A DNA stretch of 24,876 nucleotides from a virus: positions 1-24,876 of the IMG/VR virus record IMGVR_UViG_3300031766_000060. The stretch is one strand, 5' to 3'. The stretch's first letter is position 1; the number at the start of each line of letters is the position of its first letter. Under the pieces are notes generated by a model. That model was not told where the DNA came from, did no database searches, and saw only the letters and a list, made by a program, of their open reading frames with translations. This document shows positions 22,039 through 24,876 of this stretch, in pieces. A program made the translations under genes and the position numbers.

Positions 22039-22334
22039 AATCTGCCACCGCCTGTGCGTAGGTATGCATATTCTGGTGAGTTAAGTTTTTTCTTGAGACG
22101 CTTAACGTCATCGGCATTCGGAGACATCACATTGATGCCCTCCTTCATCCACTCCATAGCAACAACTGCTGGAATGCTTGCTACTCGCTGCATCTCACCC
22201 ATTCGCCTACCTTCAGCTTGCTCTCTAGCAATCTTGTTGGCTTCTAAGATTGGGCTAACGTCTTGGCTGTGAGAGACGATCAGCTTGTCTTCTTGCTCAT
22301 CGTGAATGATTTGTTCGTGCAGCATGTCGGACAT
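22035..22334 (-). CDS. Conserved small phage protein (99 aa)
   Basis: The N-terminal half is polar and helical. The C-terminal half has MQRVASIPAVVAMEWMKEGI, then NVMSPNADDVKRLKKKLNSP and EYAYLRTGGGRL. This pattern of an 'ASIPxVVxxxW' helix with an 'EYxxLRTxxGRL' ending is familiar from small proteins encoded between capsid and adaptor in podoviruses. The function is not established; head completion or a capsid-interior role is possible. It is the first gene after the terminator behind the capsid gene and is coupled to the adaptor by an ATGA overlap. Confidence 0.65.
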   Translation of the reverse strand: MSDMLHEQIIHDEQEDKLIVSHSQDVSPILEANKIAREQAEGRRMGEMQRVASIPAVVAMEWMKEGINVMSPNADDVKRLKKKLNSPEYAYLRTGGGRL

Positions 22335-22346
22335 GGAGAACCTCAG

Positions 22347-22380
22347 ATATAAAAGAGGGACAGCCCCGAAGGGCTGCCCT
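22347..22380 (-). terminator. Rho-independent terminator after the major capsid gene
   Basis: On the minus strand AGGGCAGCCC, loop TTCG and GGGCTGTCCCT form a GC-rich stem with a CUUCGG tetraloop and one G-U pair, followed by CTCTTTTATAT. It lies nine bases beyond the capsid stop and before the 99-aa gene. It would let the capsid message outnumber the tail genes, which must then depend on read-through or antitermination. Confidence 0.8.
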
Positions 22381-22388
22381 CATAGGGT

Positions 22389-23288
22389 TTAAGCAGTTAG
22401 TGCTTCAATAAGGCCAGAGGCTTTACTGTTCTCACAAACAAGAGTGAGTTCTGTAAGCATTTGACGCTTCTCAGAGTCACCAGTTTTTGCAAGGTTGATG
22501 GTCTGCACAGGACGCAGTACGGCACGTGACCAATACTCTGTGTCCAAAACTAGAGCCGTGTTATTTTGGAGAAATCTATTAGGGACAATAGAAACTTGAC
22601 CGAACGGACTCACGTATAAATCGACCGCTTGCACGATAGTCTTACCAGTGCCGAAATCACGCTCACGACCAGCAGAAGCTGCAAAGTTCGCAACTGTTAC
22701 TGAGTGAGATGGAGTGACCTGAACCTGATTAGGATCGCCACCAGCTTCGTACACATCTTGCAATGTGCCTAAAAGCAGAGTTTCGGTAAACGCACGGTTA
22801 GAACCAGCAGTGCTAGTAGTGCTTGCATCGATCTGGTTCTGGGCAGACTTCAACTGACGAGCAGTTGTGCCGTTACCAGCAGTACCAGCTTGAAGAGCAC
22901 CCACAAAACTATGTTCTATGTCTCTACGTAATTCTTTTCCTTTCATCGCGATGTTCATCGCTAGATCGCTAGACCTACCATACGTTCCAACGGCTTCTGA
23001 AGTGCCAGAGGACTGAACCACTTTGGTGAAGATCTGAGTGTTCGCAGATTTCATGGTAGTGGTGTTGTTCTCTGCTGCTCCAGCGTCTGCTCCTTCTAAG
23101 GCAGCATTGGTCGCCACTGCCGCCAACTCAGATTCTTGCCACTGGTGTAAAGTAGCTGAAGTAGAAGTCGTGCCGATTGAAGAGGTAAAGGGAGTTAGGG
23201 TGGGCGAAATATCGTAGATTATGTCTTCGATCATTTCTTTTTTACCTACCTGATCGTAGGTTTTTAAGGTATTTGCAACTGTTGGCAT
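22389..23288 (-). CDS. Major capsid protein, SU10-like (299 aa)
   Basis: The opening VANTLKTYDQVGKKEMIEDI continues as IYDISPTLTPFTSSIG, the hallmark start of the SU10 major capsid family (formerly DUF5309), an HK97-fold capsid protein. A WQESELA segment and the EGADAGAAENNTTTMKSANT segment (E-loop region) follow. MKGKELRRDIEHSFVGALQA is the long spine-helix, and ETLLLGTLQDVYEAGGDPNQ the later A-domain helix. Length is normal. AGGAA lies upstream of the ATG. It sits directly after the scaffold gene and before a strong terminator, as expected for the most abundant structural protein. Confidence 0.88.
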   Translation of the reverse strand: MPTVANTLKTYDQVGKKEMIEDIIYDISPTLTPFTSSIGTTSTSATLHQWQESELAAVATNAALEGADAGAAENNTTTMKSANTQIFTKVVQSSGTSEAVGTYGRSSDLAMNIAMKGKELRRDIEHSFVGALQAGTAGNGTTARQLKSAQNQIDASTTSTAGSNRAFTETLLLGTLQDVYEAGGDPNQVQVTPSHSVTVANFAASAGRERDFGTGKTIVQAVDLYVSPFGQVSIVPNRFLQNNTALVLDTEYWSRAVLRPVQTINLAKTGDSEKRQMLTELTLVCENSKASGLIEALTA

Positions 23289-23304
23289 GGGAATATTTCC
23301 TGAA

Positions 23305-24273
23305 TTAAGTACGATTTAAGAGGGCTTGAACAGCGTCCTCCATCGAACCTGACTTCTTGAGACGTTCACGCGACTTGCGATATTTCTCTTGTTTGCCTAA
23401 GTCCTTTGGATCTGCTTTCTTACCCGACAAAGTTTTCTTCGGTGACGACTTAACTTTCTTCTTCGTCTCCGTTTTTGCCTGATCAAATTGCATCGCCTTG
23501 AACATTGCCGTGATAGAGCGGTGATCTGTAATACTGTTGAACTCTTCTTGAGTTACTCCTAAAGAATTCTTGGCGTACTCGCCTACTGCGTAGTAGACAT
23601 CATTGCTCCAATTGGGAATCGTTGACTTCAGAACAGTCAGGCTCTCTTTTGCGCGATCTTTCATCGCAGCCTGTTGCTGGGCTTCAGACCGTTGCATGTG
23701 TTCTTCTGCTTGAGACTTTATAAAGTTGTAAGTCTGTAGCGTCTGATCATGCATCGCCTTGGCTTGCTTATATTGGTCAGGGTTATCTACTGCTGCCTGT
23801 TCCCAGTTCACGCCTTCAAAGCGTGAAAGGTCTGCTCCAGCAGCAGTCAAGAGGGCGCTCAATGTGGATTCGTAGGACTGCGTTTGTTCTTCAGCAGCCT
23901 TACGCTGTTCGGCAACAGCTTGCGTCTTCTTGGTGTAATCGGATTGGCGCATATACCCCAGCTTGATTTCTTCAACGGAGACTTGTTCTCCATCAATTTC
24001 AATCACACCTTCGGTAATGACATCAGGCTCGTCTTCAGCTTCTTCCTCAGACTCTTCGGTTGGGTCTTCTTCGACCTCCTCTGATTCTTCGGTTTCTTCT
24101 TCAGCGAGTTCTTCAGCTTCTTCGATCACTTCATCGGTAGACTCATCTACCTCTTGCTCGTCTTCGGGCTGTTCGGTTTGTTCCTCTTCGGACTCCAGTA
24201 GTGCCACTAGTCGTGCTTGTACATCTTGATCTGCGTTAACAGAGTCCACTGGCGTGGTTTGCTCTTCACTCAT
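23305..24273 (-). CDS. Capsid assembly scaffolding protein (322 aa)
   Basis: The first 90 residues are extremely acidic (long runs of Glu with Asp and Ser). They are followed by VITEGVIEIDGEQVSVEEIK and GYMRQSDYTKKTQ, the small conserved beta/helical module of phage scaffolds. Residues 120-220 are a helical, Gln/Glu-rich rod. The C-terminus is strongly basic (KKKVKSSPKKTLSGKK, later KYRKSRERLKKSG) and should bind the capsid protein. Its place immediately before the capsid gene supports the role. It is expected to be lost from the mature head. GGAG lies nine bases before the start. Confidence 0.82.
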   Translation of the reverse strand: MSEEQTTPVDSVNADQDVQARLVALLESEEEQTEQPEDEQEVDESTDEVIEEAEELAEEETEESEEVEEDPTEESEEEAEDEPDVITEGVIEIDGEQVSVEEIKLGYMRQSDYTKKTQAVAEQRKAAEEQTQSYESTLSALLTAAGADLSRFEGVNWEQAAVDNPDQYKQAKAMHDQTLQTYNFIKSQAEEHMQRSEAQQQAAMKDRAKESLTVLKSTIPNWSNDVYYAVGEYAKNSLGVTQEEFNSITDHRSITAMFKAMQFDQAKTETKKKVKSSPKKTLSGKKADPKDLGKQEKYRKSRERLKKSGSMEDAVQALLNRT

Positions 24274-24292
24274 CAGAACTGTCTCCTATATT

Positions 24293-24547
24293 TTACACTT
24301 CTTCTCGTTGTATTGCCAACTCGTAGTTGTTTATCAACCCAGCGAATTGTTGGACGAATAACTGCCCTGCTTTGTACATGTTGTACAACCGCTCTCTTTC
24401 CTCTGCGGCTTCAAGGGGGGTTGCCAGTATTTGATCCATTAACTGGCTGTTCATTTGCATGAATGCTTTGTTAAAAACTTCGCTTTCCAGCATGTTTTTA
24501 GCTGCATCAGCATCGGTGGCCGCTTGGCCTAGATCTAGCTCACTCAT
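24293..24547 (-). CDS. Small helical phage protein before scaffold (84 aa)
   Basis: The whole protein is predicted helical: DAAKNMLESEVFNKAFMQM, then LMDQILATPLEAAEERERLY and KAGQLFVQQFAGLINNYELA. The pattern of a short helical protein with 'AxxEERExLYxxxxA' resembles small proteins that lie beside portal and scaffold genes in many tailed phages, of undefined function. GGAG precedes the ATG by five bases. It sits ten bases after the 67-aa gene and 19 before scaffold, so it is part of the head operon. Confidence 0.6.
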   Translation of the reverse strand: MSELDLGQAATDADAAKNMLESEVFNKAFMQMNSQLMDQILATPLEAAEERERLYNMYKAGQLFVQQFAGLINNYELAIQREEV

Positions 24548-24557
24548 ATAAACTCCA

Positions 24558-24761
24558 CTAGGTGGTTGGTTTTGGTTTCGCCTTGGCTTTCGCCATTCGC
24601 CCCCGTGTTGGAGGCTTTGGTAGCGTTGTTTCTTTATCTAACTTTCCGTCTTTCCATTTTTGAAATTCATCAAACGCCTGTTTGCGCGATTTTTTCTTGG
24701 CGTACTTTTTCTCGTTCGCCTTCTTAATAAACTGCTCAAGTGCTTCTTGATTAACTGGCAT
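24558..24761 (-). CDS. Small basic head-operon protein (67 aa)
   Basis: I do not recognise this protein. It is highly charged and Lys-rich: a helix (QEALEQFIKKANEKKYAKKK) is followed by RKQAFDEFQKWKDGKLDKE and a Pro/Lys/Ala tail. Such a protein may bind nucleic acid or an acidic partner such as the scaffold N-terminus. It starts four bases after the upstream stop, with GGG just before the ATG. Confidence 0.55.
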   Translation of the reverse strand: MPVNQEALEQFIKKANEKKYAKKKSRKQAFDEFQKWKDGKLDKETTLPKPPTRGRMAKAKAKPKPTT

Positions 24762-24765
24762 ATCG

Positions 24766-24876
24766 TTACCCTATTGATACGTTTCGTTTTTGAGTTTTCT
24801 CGACAGCGAGTTCCTTCTCATCCATTTCCATGTCGTGGTTCTGCTTCTCAACATCCATTAATAGACGACTGTCGTT
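24766..24876 (-). CDS. C-terminal end of an upstream gene, probably the portal protein (partial)
   Basis: The minus strand is open from the right edge of the window to a TAA at 24766-24768, giving 36 residues. They form a charged helix with ME and KE alternation (LLMDVEKQNHDMEMDEKELA, then VEKTQKR). Such tails end many podovirus portal proteins. The position, just before small head genes, scaffold and capsid, is where the portal gene is expected. The rest of the gene lies outside the window. Confidence 0.5.
   Translation of the reverse strand, partial: NDSRLLMDVEKQNHDMEMDEKELAVEKTQKRNVSIG

Noticed and set aside
23963-24229. Ser-rich plus-strand frame opposite the scaffold gene
   Set aside because: It is the mirror of the Glu-rich scaffold N-terminus (GAA/GAG read as TTC/CTC and TCT/TCC).

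Overview
The window is part of the genome of a short-tailed (podovirus-like), probably temperate tailed phage. Identification rests on a contiguous set of capsid, scaffold, tail and ejection genes, a lysis module and a tyrosine integrase. The capsid and adaptor proteins resemble the SU10-type families. The long low-complexity fibre proteins and the phage-borne sugar and sulfate enzymes fit an aquatic, perhaps marine, proteobacterial host. The host cannot be named from the sequence.

Layout. A three-gene rightward operon (1-883) carries an unrecognised protein, an AlpA/excisionase-like helix-turn-helix protein and a DUF3310 protein. It converges on a leftward integrase (856-1839). The 204 bp behind the integrase (1840-2043) hold six copies of a TTGGTACAS-type repeat arranged as three pairs, plus a perfect IHF consensus. 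This looks like an intact attP, so the molecule is probably the free or packaged phage genome and not an integrated prophage.

Everything from 2044 to the right end reads leftward. In transcription order from the right it runs: a likely portal C-terminus, two small proteins, scaffold, SU10-like major capsid protein and a strong terminator; a small conserved protein and the head-tail adaptor; an Ala/Ser-rich fibre and a remarkable Thr/Ser repeat fibre; then a cassette of a 46-aa coiled-coil protein, GT-B-like and GT-A-like proteins, a small protein, a cupin-like protein, a sulfotransferase and a 2OG-Fe(II) oxygenase-like protein. Next come a PD-(D/E)XK nuclease-like protein, an M15 endolysin and two holin-like membrane proteins; a tail fibre, an accessory tail protein, a tail nozzle/stabilisation-like protein and a small tail protein; and finally five ejection or internal virion proteins, ending in a 978-aa polyvalent-type protein.

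How they may work together. Capsid and scaffold build the head, and the adaptor and nozzle-like protein build the short tail. Several fibres provide host binding, and the last five genes would be packaged and injected with the DNA. The most unusual part is the Thr/Ser fibre, whose bulky residues almost all fall on even positions in the same register on both sides of a central domain. It lies directly upstream of glycosyltransferase-like, sulfotransferase and oxygenase-like genes. A self-encoded system that decorates the virion fibre, or remodels the host surface, is a plausible but untested reading.
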